Assembly (NCBI RefSeq): GCF_009730915.1
Contig: NC_052479.1
Span: 30,629,610 to 30,693,609 of the forward strand
Source: Dioscorea cayenensis subsp. rotundata
Lineage: Eukaryota; Streptophyta; Magnoliopsida; Dioscoreales; Dioscoreaceae
Direction of reading: 5' to 3'
DNA: 64,000 nucleotides
The notes beneath the pieces were generated by a model, which was not told the DNA's origin, ran no database searches, and saw only the letters and a program-made list of their open reading frames with translations. Positions 39,763 to 53,776 of the stretch are shown in pieces. The position numbers and the translations under genes were made by a program. Numbering within the stretch: the stretch's first letter is position 1; each line of letters opens with the position of its first letter.

Positions 39763-42700
39763 TCACCAATCTTTAAGGAGCTCACCTGCAACATCTTTAT
39801 AACTTACTTTCTTCTTCACCTGGTTGGCACCCGGAACTGGTTGCGTTTTCTCGCATTCAGGAACAGAAGTTGAGGTCTCAACATTTTTCTCGCGAAGCCT
39901 CAATGTTGAGGTCGAGGTCTCAACATTTTTCTGGCTAAGCGTCGGAATCATATCCAGTAGCATTGCGTGTAATGGGTCAACCATTTGCTCCAACTTTTCA
40001 GATGCATCTTCTTTCTTATCTTCTTCAACTTTATGTACATCAAGGTGATCTTTGTCCGCTTTACCGTCTTGAAGGTCTAGCTCGGTGTTGGAGGACCCTG
40101 CTTCATGTGTTTCTTGGACTTTGTTAATATCGTCATCATGTACTTCAAGGAGAGGCGTCTCATTGGATTCAGCGGCTCCTGTACCATTTTCATCAGAAAA
40201 ATCATCTATAGTTTCATCTGGATTAATTTTGGCTCGCCGAGTAACAGCCCTTGCTCGTGTTCTTCGAACAGGCTTCAGACCAGGCCTTCCTTTTGTTGTA
40301 ATTGAGCCTGTTGGTCTTCCTCTTTTTCTTTTCCCACTTATATCAACCATTTTTTCTGTGGAATTCGGCTTCTCCTCTGTTTCGCTTGTTGTAGCATGAG
40401 CTCCATGGTCCTGTTTTCTGTAGAAAATGATGAACCAAAGTTACAATAAAATCTAAATTAAATGTAGGTGGATATCTATAATCTATTTGTGAAATTGTGT
40501 TGACAGCCATCGATTTACTTTTCCAGAGGAATTGATAGCATTGCATACCATATGATAATGAATGTTGATTCAAAGCTTGTATCTAAATTAACATGGATAA
40601 ATTGTTGTATCACATACCCTTCTTCGATATTGAAATCGATATCTTCTAAGGTATCTGGCTTCAAGTTATACTCATCCTCAAGCAACTTCTTGCCCTTTTG
40701 TATAGAATCTTTCAACCATAAGTGTGTTACAACATGCAACTTTTTGCTATGTAGAAAGCATCTCTGATTAGCCGGAAAACTGCAAAACTCACAGAAAAAA
40801 AAAAAGTAAGAAGGATAATTCATTATATATCACTATCAAAATTGACCAACAATGATGATTCACAGTTTTCATTTAATTCAAAGACATTTTCTCAGAGTTC
40901 CTTCTATGTGACTCTTGATCTATTCCTACTTGTAATTTTTCTCTCCTTTTTTTAAAATAATAAACTAGCAATACACTTCAGGGTTTAGGTATCAGATACA
41001 GTCGATATGACAAAAACGGGTGCAATCATGCCAATAATATAAGAGCTAAGATCACCCAATAAAAGAATTTTATTGTTGTGAAATGAAAAAGGTATTGAAT
41101 GGGGGATGAGATTGTGCTGATAAAATTACAAGAAAATTTTCGAAACTAATATTTCATACCTCTCATAAATTTCATCGAAATTATAGGATTCCAAGGTTGA
41201 ATATACTACTATATGAGTGGCATGTGATATACTGCTGCAAACTTCACCGCCATGCATGCTAGTTTCTAGCTTCATCCTTCTCACAGCCAGCTCTGATACT
41301 ATTACGGCGCCCGCATTTCTTCAGAAAAAAAAGGCAACTTCCAATCATTTATATAGAAAGATTATTCTAGTATAGTTTCGGACCTAATCAGTAAATTGAG
41401 AAACAACACAGTGAAGCAGAAAAAAGAAGAAAACAGATCTTACCTGCTATTTGCCATTTCACAGAAGTAAATGCAACAACTGTGCAATAGGCACATTGTT
41501 TCCCATGGGCAGTACTTCTTATGGTACTCTTTAATATGGACATTTTCGGCTCCAGTCATGTTATTGAATATCTGGAAGATAGATTAACTAAAAAGACTTC
41601 AGATGGGTCCTTCAATGTCAGTCTAACAACAAGTGGAAGTTCAGAAAAAAAAGATGTGCTGACAAAAGTTGAGGAACCTTGTTAACAGGCTTCTAGTAGT
41701 GAAAAGAGATGGTAAATTGGTAGAAACAAACCTGCTTAATGTCCATGATGTCAAGATCCAAGTAATAAAAATCAGAAAAAGGATCAATCTCTTCTTGTAA
41801 CTTGCTCTTTGAAGAATCCGAAAGAAATAAAAAGTACCTTCAAAGATAATGCGTTGCATTTATAAAAATAGCAAAAAATATCAAAAGAGTAGAACCAAGA
41901 GTTGCAGTTCAACTAACTTTGGCTGCAAATTCAAGAGACGTTTTTGTGTGCAGCAATCCAAGATCCAAGAATAGTGAATGACATCCCCATGACGGGTAGC
42001 TGCCTGATATTTGATCCCTGCAAAAACATATTAATCAATGATGAAAAAAGAAAAAAAGGAGTTCAAATGCGAAATGAATTTGGATACCTTTTCTCTCGGC
42101 AGCAATGCAGTGAGTTACTGAATCATTGAGATTCATCGAGAAAGTCCCTCCATTTTCTGCCACTAATTTGTGAAAATACTCCACAGAATACGATGGAGGG
42201 GTATTGATAAAAACTAACAAAGTCAAGGAAATTTTCTTCTTCCTTAATTGGATGTATTGATATATAGAAGATTAAAAATTAAGAGTTCCCAAATATAATT
42301 TTGTCAATTTATTTGAATCACACAATTCAATAATGAAACAAGTAAAAGCACTGCATCTCATATGAAAATAGAACATGTTGAGACATGAAATGGTATCAAG
42401 GATACAAAACATCATATTCGCAAATATCAAGGTCTCCCCTTTAACACCAGATATATCAGTCAGGACGAAATGAGCAGGGACTACAGAAACACTTCCCTTG
42501 TCTTTCTTCTTCATGGTCCTTTTGCGTGTGGAATTATTAGTTTGCAACCCTCCATCATCTGTTCCTCTGTGAGTGTTTCCATTGCTTGTATTTACCAAGT
42601 CAACAAAAGCTGAAATGGGACGGGCAAGTAGCCATATCAAAAACATGTTTTTAAAGGAGTCACATGCAACAATTTGGAGTGGGCTAGCCCTCCCAGGTGA

Positions 42701-45700
42701 GGAACATCAACATAGCAATAACTATGATGCCATATTTAACCGTATATCTCAAAATAATAACAATATATCATACAACATACTAAGGCAGATGAAATCATGT
42801 GTAAGCTCTGGTTTTGGAGCTCGCCGTTGACTTTTGAGGTGGCTGATAAAGCCTTTTTGAGATGTTTTTGACACAGTATGCCTTATTTTCCAGTGCATGT
42901 GCATTCAAGTTGTGCATACTCAGAATCATATAATCATCTTTTGATACATTAGGCATCTAGTCCATGATTTTGACAACACAAATGGCTCTTAACTTCATAA
43001 TGGTGTATCTACACAAAAGTAATTTCATATAATTGGACAGGTTTAGGGTTGTTTTCACAAAATGATCAGCATATACAATCTAAGTTACTAACAGAAGTTT
43101 TAAATCTGTCAAGAATGAGATTGGGTGATGAGCAGGACATAGCAGGAAAAATGACAAATGCTGCAAGTTATCCTAGTGCATTAAAAGATACAAAAACCAG
43201 AAAGGTTCATAAAGTTCATTAGATATAGTGGAATGCTCACATTGCACATCAAGGCACTCGTGCCAAGGTTTGTCGTATCTCACTCGTTGAATGCGTGGAA
43301 ATCTCAAACTGTATGGTGCAGAAAAAACCTTCCAAAAGGAAAGACGTTCAGGTCTAGAATGATGAAATACATAACCATGGCATCTAGTATGCAAGAATTG
43401 GAAGCCATATGAGAAGAAGGGAAATATGATGATAACTTAGGACTAGTACCTCAGACTTTATGGTTCGGATATCACTAGTTATGGAAAGGATGACAGATCT
43501 GAAGATAAGAAAGAATGAGAAAAATATTAAATGAAGAACTTACAAATGATATCTATTCTGTGATATTGAAGGAAAAAGGTCACAAACTTATCAGGGCTGT
43601 CAATCCAAACATCCGGCCTCTCCTTTGAATTATTTGTTACTTCATAAAAATGTGGAACCTTTTTTGGGTACTCGTTCTTCCTGTGAACATATAATTTGAG
43701 GTAAGCAACCATAACACAAACAAAAGTGGGTTGCCATCCAGATTTGTGAAAAGAACACTGAAATAATTTCAAGTTAGAACCAAAGTTGCTGCTTGAAAGT
43801 TGAAAACCCCATCCATAAACATCAGACAATTGATGCTTATCATCTTTAATAAAAATACCTAATTTATTCATATAAAGAAGCCTTCCAATTGGGGTCTGTA
43901 ATACCAAAAATAACCTCATCATACTGTAGAATCACCTGAAATATGGCTTCAGCTTGGAAACAAGAGCATCGAGCTCCTCATCAGACAGACCAGTGCCCAC
44001 ACGACAGAAAGAAACAAATCTACAAGCGAAAACAGATTCTATTTTATTATATACCTATGACAAAAATGATTCAGGAATTGAACAGTAACAAGGCCAATAT
44101 GTGAAAAATAAAAGCCATGATCTTGACATATTTTCTGAATGCATATACTTTCTCTAAACTAAATCCAATGATAGAAGTAACTTCTAACTAACTTACAATG
44201 TCTCCACTGATAAAAACATCCGTAAAACTAATTATTGCACTGTAGTCAAAATGATATCCATCCAGTCTAATAGTTCATCCTACCTACACTCCGAATGTTG
44301 AGTCATACACAAAAGACACTAATAACAGAATGCACCCAAAAGACACTATTGCTTTTTCAACAAAAACTCAAGTTTAATTTTTGAAATAGAATATCAATGT
44401 TGACTTTAAAATCCATTCTCATTGTATATTAGCATATAAATGAAGTATTCATTAACATTAATTACCGTTTGGGGTAACCAGAATCTGATTGCTCAGCCAA
44501 TCCAACTAAAAATTGTGCAACCTGACAATGGAAGGAAAACTGTTAAACCAGCTGGGTTATCTGGAAGATGATATAAAATCAAATAGATGAAAACATGAAG
44601 CACCTCTCCTCCATGACGGCCTGAGCCAAAATATCCTCCTAGTGCCAAAGCAACACAGTAAGATTTCTTAATCAGGCAAGACAATAACTACAAAACAATG
44701 ACCAAACAAATTGTTTGCCATAGAAGGAGAGTCACCAATTATAAGGGCATCCAAATCAGCACCAGCATGTATATAGTCAGGTTTCAACTTCAACCACTTT
44801 CCACTTCGATCACCAGGTTCCCATTTGGAACCAAGGTCCTTCAAAACAACTCCCTCATCTCTAACAATGAATATATATACATATATATATATATATTAAT
44901 AAATAAATAAACAAACAAAGGAAACAAAAATAACAGTAAAATTGATAACTGTATCCGGCAAATAATGTTAGACCGCATGAGGATATCATTTTATTATACA
45001 TCAAGTTAAGAGAGAATCAAAAGGTGCCATTCTTGTTTGACCTTTCCTCTTCTAGTTGGTAGGCAGGCCAAGGTTATAGTACACCACAGAAGAAAAGATT
45101 GAAATATGATCACTGAACTCTAGTCACTACAGAATTTGTTTGCTTTTCTCTATATTATTTTGCATGATAGGCTCAAAAGTTTTATAATCAATAAGCATGC
45201 ATATACATCTTTATGATGAAATTTTAAAGCATTAAAAATTGTTTATTACACTAAAAATTCATCTATCTGAATCTATTACTTTACATACCACATTATGCTT
45301 ACATGTTTCCATGCTACTATATTCACACCCCTCATAAATGCATATTGGTTTAGCATAATGAGTATTTCTAATCTTGTACAAAGACACTAGCCTTAAAACA
45401 AAAATAAGAAGCAATCAACAGTTTGTCTAAATACTTCATGGCTTAATATGAGAACATCAACAACAAATAAGACAAGAGTTATGAGGTATATAACCGATTT
45501 TCAACAGTTTGTTTGAAAAACTTCTCCACGTCATCCAGAGTATGGGCAATAATTGACCAGCATGGTTCCCCTGAAATGGAATATAACAATCACATGCCAC
45601 GATGATATTCCAATAAGTAATTAGGTTTTGCATAAATAATAAGCCCAAGATAAGTTTAAGAACTTAAGTATGCCAATGTCAGCTTTTATGGCTCACCTGC

Positions 45701-48700
45701 TGAACGAATATCATTAAGGCCTCCATTAGGCACCAAAATTTCTAAACGTCCCTTCAAAGGCTTCACAACTTTTTGCAAAAGAGCTTGTCGTTCTGTCAAA
45801 CTCTGATGAATAACACTAGTATCTCCAGCATACAGGATATCAAAGACAATATCTGTGCATATTTTACATCAAGGAATAATACAGCGTCTAGGTTCTAAAT
45901 TTTGGAACAAAAAATAGTAAAAATAATTAAGATAAGGGACATTGAAGCTGCATCAATACCTTCATAGAAGAACAAGAAAAACAAACACCAGCTATAAATT
46001 TCAAGTTGATTGATGTTGTAAATAGGAAAGCTCAGATTTAAAAGTTGTTGAAACACATTTATCAATCTTCTACATCAGAAGATAGAGATACTAATGTGCC
46101 TATGCTGTTTCTATGGTGTTTGTTTGGAGTCTAATCAGCATCTTCTGACACAGGAAATTAGCTTCTACATCTTGTAGTGTAGCATTGATGCACTACTAGG
46201 GTAAAAAATCAAAGTTACATTCACGCCAAAGCAAATATCAGATGGTCCGGTTAATGCTTCATAAAATACTTTAGTCATAGAAAAGAAGTTAATCTCCACT
46301 GGAAATGTGGAAGCGAATCAAGTATACCATCACTTAAAGTTTGGAGCAGTAGCAGACACTTATTCCTTCACCAACAAGGCATTTGAAGCATCTCCATGAC
46401 AATAAATAATTCCAGAAGACCAGAAAATTTTTCCAAAGGATACAGCACAACTGTATGTAAAAATTGTATTAGACCAAAGAAATGTTCATAAAAGTCTATA
46501 GATATGAAACATATGATGCTAATTTCAGTAGATACCTGGCGATCACTCTCCAGTCCTTCCCTAGCTGCCTTCGCTGCAAAAGAGTTTCCTCATCGTTATG
46601 CCAAAAAAAGAAAACTAAAATCAGGGTGATTGAATATACCAGCATCAGACTGTTTAAATACCTATTTCTTGATTTGAACCAAATTCTGCAAAACGCTGAG
46701 CAGCAGTGTCCCAAACCAGCATTTCACCATCCAATATGCACCTATTTAATGAATTTACCAAAATTAAAATTGTTAAATCTATTACAATCAGAAATTCAAT
46801 TATATGAACTAAATGGTTAAATGTAGTGAAAAACAAGATAAGAAGCCAACATCAAGGCACACAGAGAAGCAAAGCAGGATATGATATAAACATTGTCGAA
46901 GCAAAATAGTGAACAGATAGTAAACAATGATGATGTCAGATTTATCCATATCCTGATATGGTTTAACATGCCATCAGAAATTTAAAAAGAGATTGCACTT
47001 TATAGGTAAAAGTAAAACATAAAATAAATAAAAAAATACCTATCTGCAAGAACATTCTGCAAAATGACACCAGACATGCCATGCGAATATTCAGTATGGT
47101 CAAGAAAATTCCTGAATACATTGAAAAAATTTTGCTTAGTCAAACCAACCACAGTGAGTAATATTTAACTTATTAATGATAAACAGTAAAGGAAGACGTT
47201 CACAAAGGAAGGATTCACCCCTGCTAGAGATTGAAAGATATGGTAAAAGAGAAGGACCAAAACTTCAAAAAAAAAGAAAAAATGGTCTCATGGCTAGTAT
47301 TAAGTGTTAATTCAGGCAATGTAAGGCAGAGAGCTCTATGTGATCGTTGCCTGCCAACTTTGGTTGCATGCCAGAAGGTAGAGCCAGACCTCAAGATATG
47401 GAAGAAAATTGGCACCTCTGAAATGTAAATTCGAGGTGGAAAGCACAACTCAGAAAAAAAAAACCCTAGGTGTAAATAATCAAACCGAGATTACCTTGAA
47501 AAGAAGTGTATCTCTCCACCATTCTTGTGAATTTGTATTCGGTCACCATCAAATTTGCACTCAACAACTACATTCTTTCCATGAAGCTTGCAAACAATGC
47601 AAGTTATAAAAAAAGTGAGAAACAAAACTAAAGTCAAGCCAACTGAATAAATTATAAGAAGAATGTACAAAAATGCTAGCTTATATCAGGTAAAGAGTGA
47701 CCCAACATACAAAAAAGAGAAGATGAAATTTGAAATGACATGAACAAAGGATTAGACCAGATCAGAGGGAAGAAACAGTTTACAGCTAACACCAAGTTTC
47801 ATGAGATGATTCCTCACTGCAAATAGAAGTGTGTTTGTCCTCTTTTTATAAGTTACATTATTAGAAATCTCTAAGAAATAGTATATAAAAAATCATCATC
47901 TAAAGTTTCTGGAAGAGAGATGCAAAATCCTGCTCCATCCCAAATCATTAACTAGTAGTGAGTATTGATTACAGATCAATGCAAACAAGCTGCATCTCAG
48001 AAAGTCAGCTCTACCTTCACTAAATTTGGTCATTCATATTTTATTACACAACGTAATGTACACCTGAAAACCTCCTGTGCTTAGACTATTCAAACACATT
48101 ATTCAAACATGAACACAGTGCTTTGCCTCCATTGTTGGTTTCTCAGAGGTAATGATGATTTCAAGGTTTCTAAAAAATTTGGAAAGTTGAAAGGATAGAT
48201 ATTTATTTCACATAAAACAGAAAGGGATGATTATGTAATATTGTACCACCCAGTCAAGAACAAATACCTTCTTCCATGCAGTACTGGCATTACTTACTCT
48301 CATAGCTAACTGAGGTCTAACAGCTTTGCCCACATCTATATCCTGATTTAAAAAAAAGACTTTGTCAGAACAACATGAAATATTGGATAAGCATCTTAAG
48401 AAAGAAAACAAGCATAAAACATGTTAAAAACATCCACACTTGATATCAGTCACTGGAATCATTTATTGGAAAAGTTTAAGTTCATCTGTTCATAGCTCGA
48501 ATCCAAGCCATGATGTTTCACATTCATAAAAAATATAATACCTGTCTTTTATGTCGTTGGCTTGGATCCTTGAGCTTGTCGCAGACTAATTTTAAGTCAC
48601 AGGTGACATTGAACAAGTCTTCGGCATCAGGGTGAAATTCGTGAAAAATGCTCTTTTCACTAATCCCCAACTTAAGTTCTACAGAAGAATGAAAAATATA

Positions 48701-49963
48701 ATGTCCAAGGATCCTCAAATAATGATAGGAGGGCGTGCCAGATACTTGCCAGCAAAGTACCTTTCAGAATAATCATTAAAATCCATTTCATTTCCACTGG
48801 ATTTGTTTTTTTAATGAGATCAGAAAGTATGGCAGCCTTGTCCCCCCTGCCAAGACATAGCTGATTGAGAAAACAAATGGACTAAAAAAAAATGCAGGCA
48901 CAAAACAATTGTGAATCAATATGCTAGGTTAAGGCCAATCACTATAAAAGTGGCAGACATGAAGTTCCATGATATACTTCAAGCTGATTACAACCAAAAG
49001 TATGTGGCCAAAAGTAAGGTTCTTGCTTAATAAAATTGATATCCTATTTTTCAATAATAATCAGATTAATACTTGAAATTAGACATATGTCAAATGTAAC
49101 AAACAAGCAGTTTCTACCTATTTTCGCATGAAGCCAATCTATCAAGCGCATCATTCAGTTCTTTGATCGTCATTCCACCAGATGCCATGCCTTGCCTGCG
49201 TTGGAGTACCTGGTAAATCATAGGAGTAAAATCAACTCAAAATTAACATGAAAAAGCATGAATTTTATTTTCTCTAAATGACTAATTTTAAGTCTTCATT
49301 GAAAAACTGAAACCAACTCCTACAGTAAATGAAAAACCCCTTTATATTCAAAACCTTCATAGCAAACTTACAACTTTTTAACTGAGAAAAAACATTTAAA
49401 AACATTGGCTAGCTTGCAATAACATAATACTAGAAATTTTATTAATCACAAATAAAAGCTCTACAAGACAAAATTTACGAAAGTATTTCAACTCTAACTC
49501 CAAAGATCAACTTGCCTTTGAATCACAGAAAATGTAAAAGTTAACACTTTTAACGAATGTTCGGTTGTTCCAACTTCAAAATTTCAAACTGAAAAAGGAA
49601 AATGAAAGAAGAAAAAAGCAGCAAGACCTCAGCAGCGACGAGTGAGAAGTTCCCTGCGTTGGCCCCGGCGCGAGCTCCACCCTTTCGCCAATTCACAAGT
49701 TTCCGTGCATCATCAGAGTCCTTGGAGATCCCCAAGGCATCAACAAGCGCATTGGCGAGTGCGGACTCCTTGAGACCGTAAGTCCCACGCTCGCGGTCAA
49801 GTCCAGGGAGGATGAGGCGAACGGCACTGAAGTATTCCCGGCCAGTGTAGGCCACGTCCAGGAACGTCCGGAGCCGCTTCCTCTTTTTCGCTGACGTTCT
49901 GTCCCGGAGCATCGCCTCAAACATGCTGCATAGCAGCCCAAACCTAACCGTCTCGTCCGTCAT
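39763..49963 (-). CDS. LIG4: DNA ligase 4 (ATP-dependent, non-homologous end joining)
   Basis: Seals double-strand breaks with XRCC4 in the nucleus. The 27 exons close in one frame to 1138 aa: 49963-49628, 49209-49118, 48846-48761, 48678-48542, 48342-48268, 47586-47495, 47111-47040, 46741-46662, 46573-46536, 46450-46444, 45852-45697, 45570-45495, 44860-44736, 44638-44604, 44521-44466, 44019-43936, 43680-43588, 43498-43450, 43328-43241, 42609-42406, 42213-42088, 42017-41918, 41837-41732, 41571-41444, 41318-41160, 40779-40618, 40417-39763. The N-terminal DNA-binding domain runs to about 240 (ERGTYGLKES, NWRKGG). The nucleotidyl transfer site is KFDG with Lys253. The OB fold holds GGYFGSGRHGGE. 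Two BRCT domains follow (about 650-745 and 790-900), flanking the XRCC4-binding region. The basic/acidic tail ends KKVSYKDVAGELLKDW, as in plant LIG4. The 49963 ATG is the first in frame. Confidence 0.95.
46444..46450 (-). other. LIG4: 7-nt microexon of DNA ligase 4
   Basis: Exon 9 ends in phase 0 (GAT CGC CAG, 46536), while the exon at 45852 begins AT ATT GTC TTT GAT, needing one extra base. Between them, minus-strand acceptor tacatacag, then TTGTGCT, then donor GTATCC gives exactly TTG TGC T. This restores Leu-Cys-Tyr before IVFDILYAGD. Plant LIG4 has LCY at this place (recalled), so the microexon repairs both frame and conserved residues. Confidence 0.85.
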
Positions 49964-50308
49964 CACCGCCGCCGCCACCTCCTTCTCCGGCGATCTCTAT
50001 CTGAAGCTTTTGAAGTGAGACGCGAAGCGTAGAGAGGAAGGAGAAGACCCCAAACCGCGAAGCTTGATAACGGGTCGGATTCATACATCCTCGGATTCGG
50101 TTCATTCGGGGAAAAAACAAACGGGTCGGATCCTTCTTCTACATCCTAAACCAACTTTTCGGATTCGGGTCGGATCCTATAGATCCGAAATCAATTTATA
50201 TCGGATTTGATACTGTGAGATCCGACCCGTTAGCATTATCCGAATCCGAAATACTCTCTCGTAGTCGTATCTTCTCTCTTGGTTCTCTCTGGATCTCGAT
50301 TCTCGATC
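49964..50308. promoter_or_regulatory. 345-bp divergent promoter of LIG4 and the small mitochondrial-type gene
   Basis: The start codons of the two genes lie 345 bp apart on opposite strands, so they share this promoter. 50070-50250 is packed with CGGAT / ATCCG words (gggtcggat, cggattcgg, gggtcggatcc, gatccgaaatc, gatccgaccc, atccgaatccgaaat) in both orientations. No TATA box was recognised. Confidence 0.6.
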
Positions 50309-52370
50309 ATGGCTCGCGTTCTCTCGCAAAAGCTTCTACCCTTCAGGCTCGTCAACCGCCGAGGTTTTTGCTCCGGCCATCCGGAGAAACTGTTGCTCGT
50401 CGAGGTCGACCTCAGCACCGCCGGCAATGAGAAGTCGGGGTCGGACGTTGAGACTTTCATAAGGCAGCAACTCGAGGAGGCGATGCAACTCATGCTCATC
50501 CTCCGGGCCACCCCTGATTGGTTGCCCTTCCGACCTGGCTTCTCCTTCTGGGTCCCGCCCCTCTCCGACCGGAGTCTGTCAAAGCTAAGGGAGTTTGCCG
50601 GAATGGCCTCAGATTCCATGATTATGGAGGCAAAGCTCTCTTTTTTCATCGGCCGCGGATGGCCCTCATCATCCTATTTCATTGATGGTATGGTTTTAGA
50701 TCTTTGATTTGATCTCTTTATTCGTTGAAGTTTGGATAATCTAGCTATTCTTTATGGCGATTGATGATTTCTTCCTGCGATTCTTACATTGCAATCATCG
50801 GAAATTTGAAACCTAGCACTCTTTAATCTGTAAAAATTTTTAGGGCATGTTTGATTCGTAATATATGATGGATTTATTTTCTTTCTCGCATTCTCTGGAA
50901 TTTAATTCATGGGATCATATTGCTGGTAATGTTGAGACTGTGGAGTGGTGTTTGGTTACACTTAGAGTCTTAGAGTTAAAAAATAAAAAATAAAAAGAAA
51001 AAGAAATAAAATGATATAAAGCGTAGGAAGAAACTTGGAATATGTGCATATGTAGTGGACATAAAGACTAAAGAGAAAAAGAAAATAGTGACAAAGTTGG
51101 AGTAAATTAAAATAGCAGAGAGCCATAAAATAGGTATTCCTTATTGTTTACAAAGATAGATACTATTTAGACAAAAGAATGAAAATGGAGATAAAAAGAT
51201 ATGAGATAGAGAAATATGATGTTTTATTTTCTGTTAAAAAGATAAGACCTTTGTCCATTTAATGGTGATGTAAAATTACTGCCTACTATTTTCAGGCATC
51301 ATACTTCACATAATGTGGTAATTTGATTTCCATGGGCATGTGCAATGCCTATTTGAAGTTTTGAAAATGGTGAACCAAACAAACAATCCTGCACAGATTT
51401 TACATAAAATGACTCTGATTGCAGCAGCTGCAATAGGTTCTTTCTACAATTTTTTTAACCATTTTAAGCTTTGGGTGTTCTTTGTGGTAACAATTATTCC
51501 TATATCTGTCATATCAATGAAATCTCGTATGCTGATTATTCTCATATACTGTTAGTCTGTTATGTGACATGAAAGCGCTCCCTTCAGTATAGTAAAATCA
51601 AAGGTAAACATAGGCTTACGGATACAATTATTTAATCTAAGAGTGTAAATATAGACAAGCGGAATTTGTGGCAGATATCGTGGTTGGAACTTGGATCTTC
51701 TTTCAGGAATCATCAGGTCTTTGTTATTTAGTAGAGTAGTCACTTTGCTATCATCACCTTCACACCTTTATATTGCTATATGCATGGATCTTGTTATAAT
51801 TATGGGGTTGAAAGGACCAGATTATGTGCTACCTAAGTTGCAACCAATGTTATTCTTACGTTTTACTTAGTTCATGCATCTTGTTTAGCACAGTTCTTGT
51901 TAAAAAAATAGTTTTTAAGAAAATGGTTACTTGGAAAGAAGGCATTCTTTGAACTTTTAAATTGGAGTTTACGTTAAATGTTGTTTCTTAGAATTTGCAA
52001 ACCTAAAAGGTGTAAAGAAGCTCCTTCAGCTTACTCAAAAAGCTGGGCCAAGTGCATTAGTTTACTTTGACTGCATTCTTTTATTTGGAACCACTTCTGT
52101 GTTCTTTAATTATATCTTAGAACCATGATGGCTTAAAAGATCTCGAGATGTTTGTACCTACTAACAGATTACTGATTATTTGTCTATCAATATTGTAAAA
52201 CTGTGGTAGCCACTATTATATGGTTTGTTCCAATTGGCTGTTTAGTTTATTCTTTTTGTTGTTATTCTTGACTTGCTACATGGTTGACTACAGGAGGGCC
52301 GCCTCATCAAGTGAATGAGAACTCTGAAATTGGGACAACAGAATCTGATGACAACGAAGAAGAAGCCTAA
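50309..52370 (+). CDS. Small, probably mitochondrial protein of unknown function
   Basis: Two exons, 50309-50687 and 52294-52370, join in frame to give 151 aa. The N-terminus MARVLSQKLLPFRLVNRRGF lacks acids, is rich in Arg/Lys and hydrophobic residues, and looks like a mitochondrial presequence. The middle (ETFIRQQLEEAMQLMLILRA, PDWLPFRPGFSFWVPP) is compact with Trp/Pro motifs, and the C-terminus is acidic (TESDDNEEEA). It seems to be a conserved plant protein, but I cannot name a function. Upstream in-frame codons exist, but the ATG at 50309 starts the presequence. The 3' UTR may hold another intron (about 52402-52717). It shares a promoter with LIG4, which may mean co-expression but does not prove a common job. 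Confidence 0.75.
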
Positions 52371-53776
52371 CCTGTATTTAGCTAAGAGAAAAATTAGAGG
52401 TGAGATTTCTCGTCAAATCCTAGATTGACTTTCTATGCTGATAAAACTATTGCTATAAACTGAACAAGCAACTAGATACTCATCTTTTTATTTTCTTTGT
52501 CCCGACATCACAATCTATCCGTATCCCCCTATCTACTAGCGGGTATATAAATGATGAAGTCATCTATGGATGAATGATAACAGATTATGAAATATTGTTT
52601 TCGGCTTTATCATTTATATAGTAACTTAAACTGATGTGCATTTCTAGCTTCTTTTTTTTTTGTGTCAGTTCTACATTATTAATTGGAGATAATAAATCCA
52701 TACATTTTGATTTGCAGGCCTGTCAACATTGTACATATTCGAACTTCACCGGCAGCTAATGACTTCTGTACATACAACAGGGAACTTGCTAAACAAAGAC
52801 ATTTCGTTCTAGCATTACTCTTCTTTAGTTGTTTAGTATATTGTCAGAAATTATCTATTTATTGCTTCCTTTATTACATGGTTCTATGTTAATGTTTATG
52901 CATATCAAAGTCTTGGAAATAGGAAATTCTCAGAAGGATGAAGAACATTGATGAATTCATTAATTCAACAATTTGTTTTTTAAACTCCAGCTTAATGTTG
53001 TTTGTTTTTGCTGTGGTTGCAAATGATGGGCTTGGATCCAAGTCAGTTGATACCCTTTTTTTAATGTGATCTTGTATCTTCAAAATTTATCAAATTCACT
53101 TCATCATTTTTATTATTATATCCATTATTTGAATGTATCAGGGCTTAAGGTATATGTTTTCAAACTACTTAACAGCAATCTATGATCAGTTTCTTTGAAC
53201 CAAATCAGATTGAAGAAATAACTTTTTTTTCATGGGACAAAGCCACCGATTTTTATCATTATATTTCAATCATGTATTATAATGGAGTTGAACTCTCGAT
53301 TTTCACTAATGTAATGGTGGTTGAAAATTTAGTTACTTAAAAATTACACTTTAATTTTAACCTTATTCTAAAGACTACACAAATCTAATTACTAATCACC
53401 CTTAGATTATATATATAAAAAAAAAAAAGTGATTAATCACTCCACATAAAAAAAATAAAATAAAATAAAAGCCACCAAATAGAATCATTAAGCTGAGTGA
53501 GGTAAAGTGAGAAAACACATTGACATCCTTCAAAAATAATAATTAAAAAAAAAATCTAATTAAACAATTTTCTTAAATAAGTGAATTTTTTTAGCATATA
53601 TATATATAATATTCCGGCGGAACATCTTAATTCCGGTGCGTGTTTCTTGGCTCGTTCTCTTTTGTTCGTTAAAGTTCCATCGTGCCAAAGTCCCAACCTT
53701 CGGTTGATCTCTCTCGCTCTCGCTGCTGCCAGACGAGACTTCAAGATCCCTCTCTTTGCGATTCCTCCGGCCATCA
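52371..53776. other. 3' region of the small gene, spacer, and MED8 promoter
   Basis: A likely leftover 3' UTR exon near 52718-52900, then AT-rich DNA with poly-A tracts (53415-53475). The GC-richer segment 53615-53776, with CTCTCTCGCTCTCGCT, is probably the MED8 leader and core promoter. No other gene was recognised. Confidence 0.45.
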
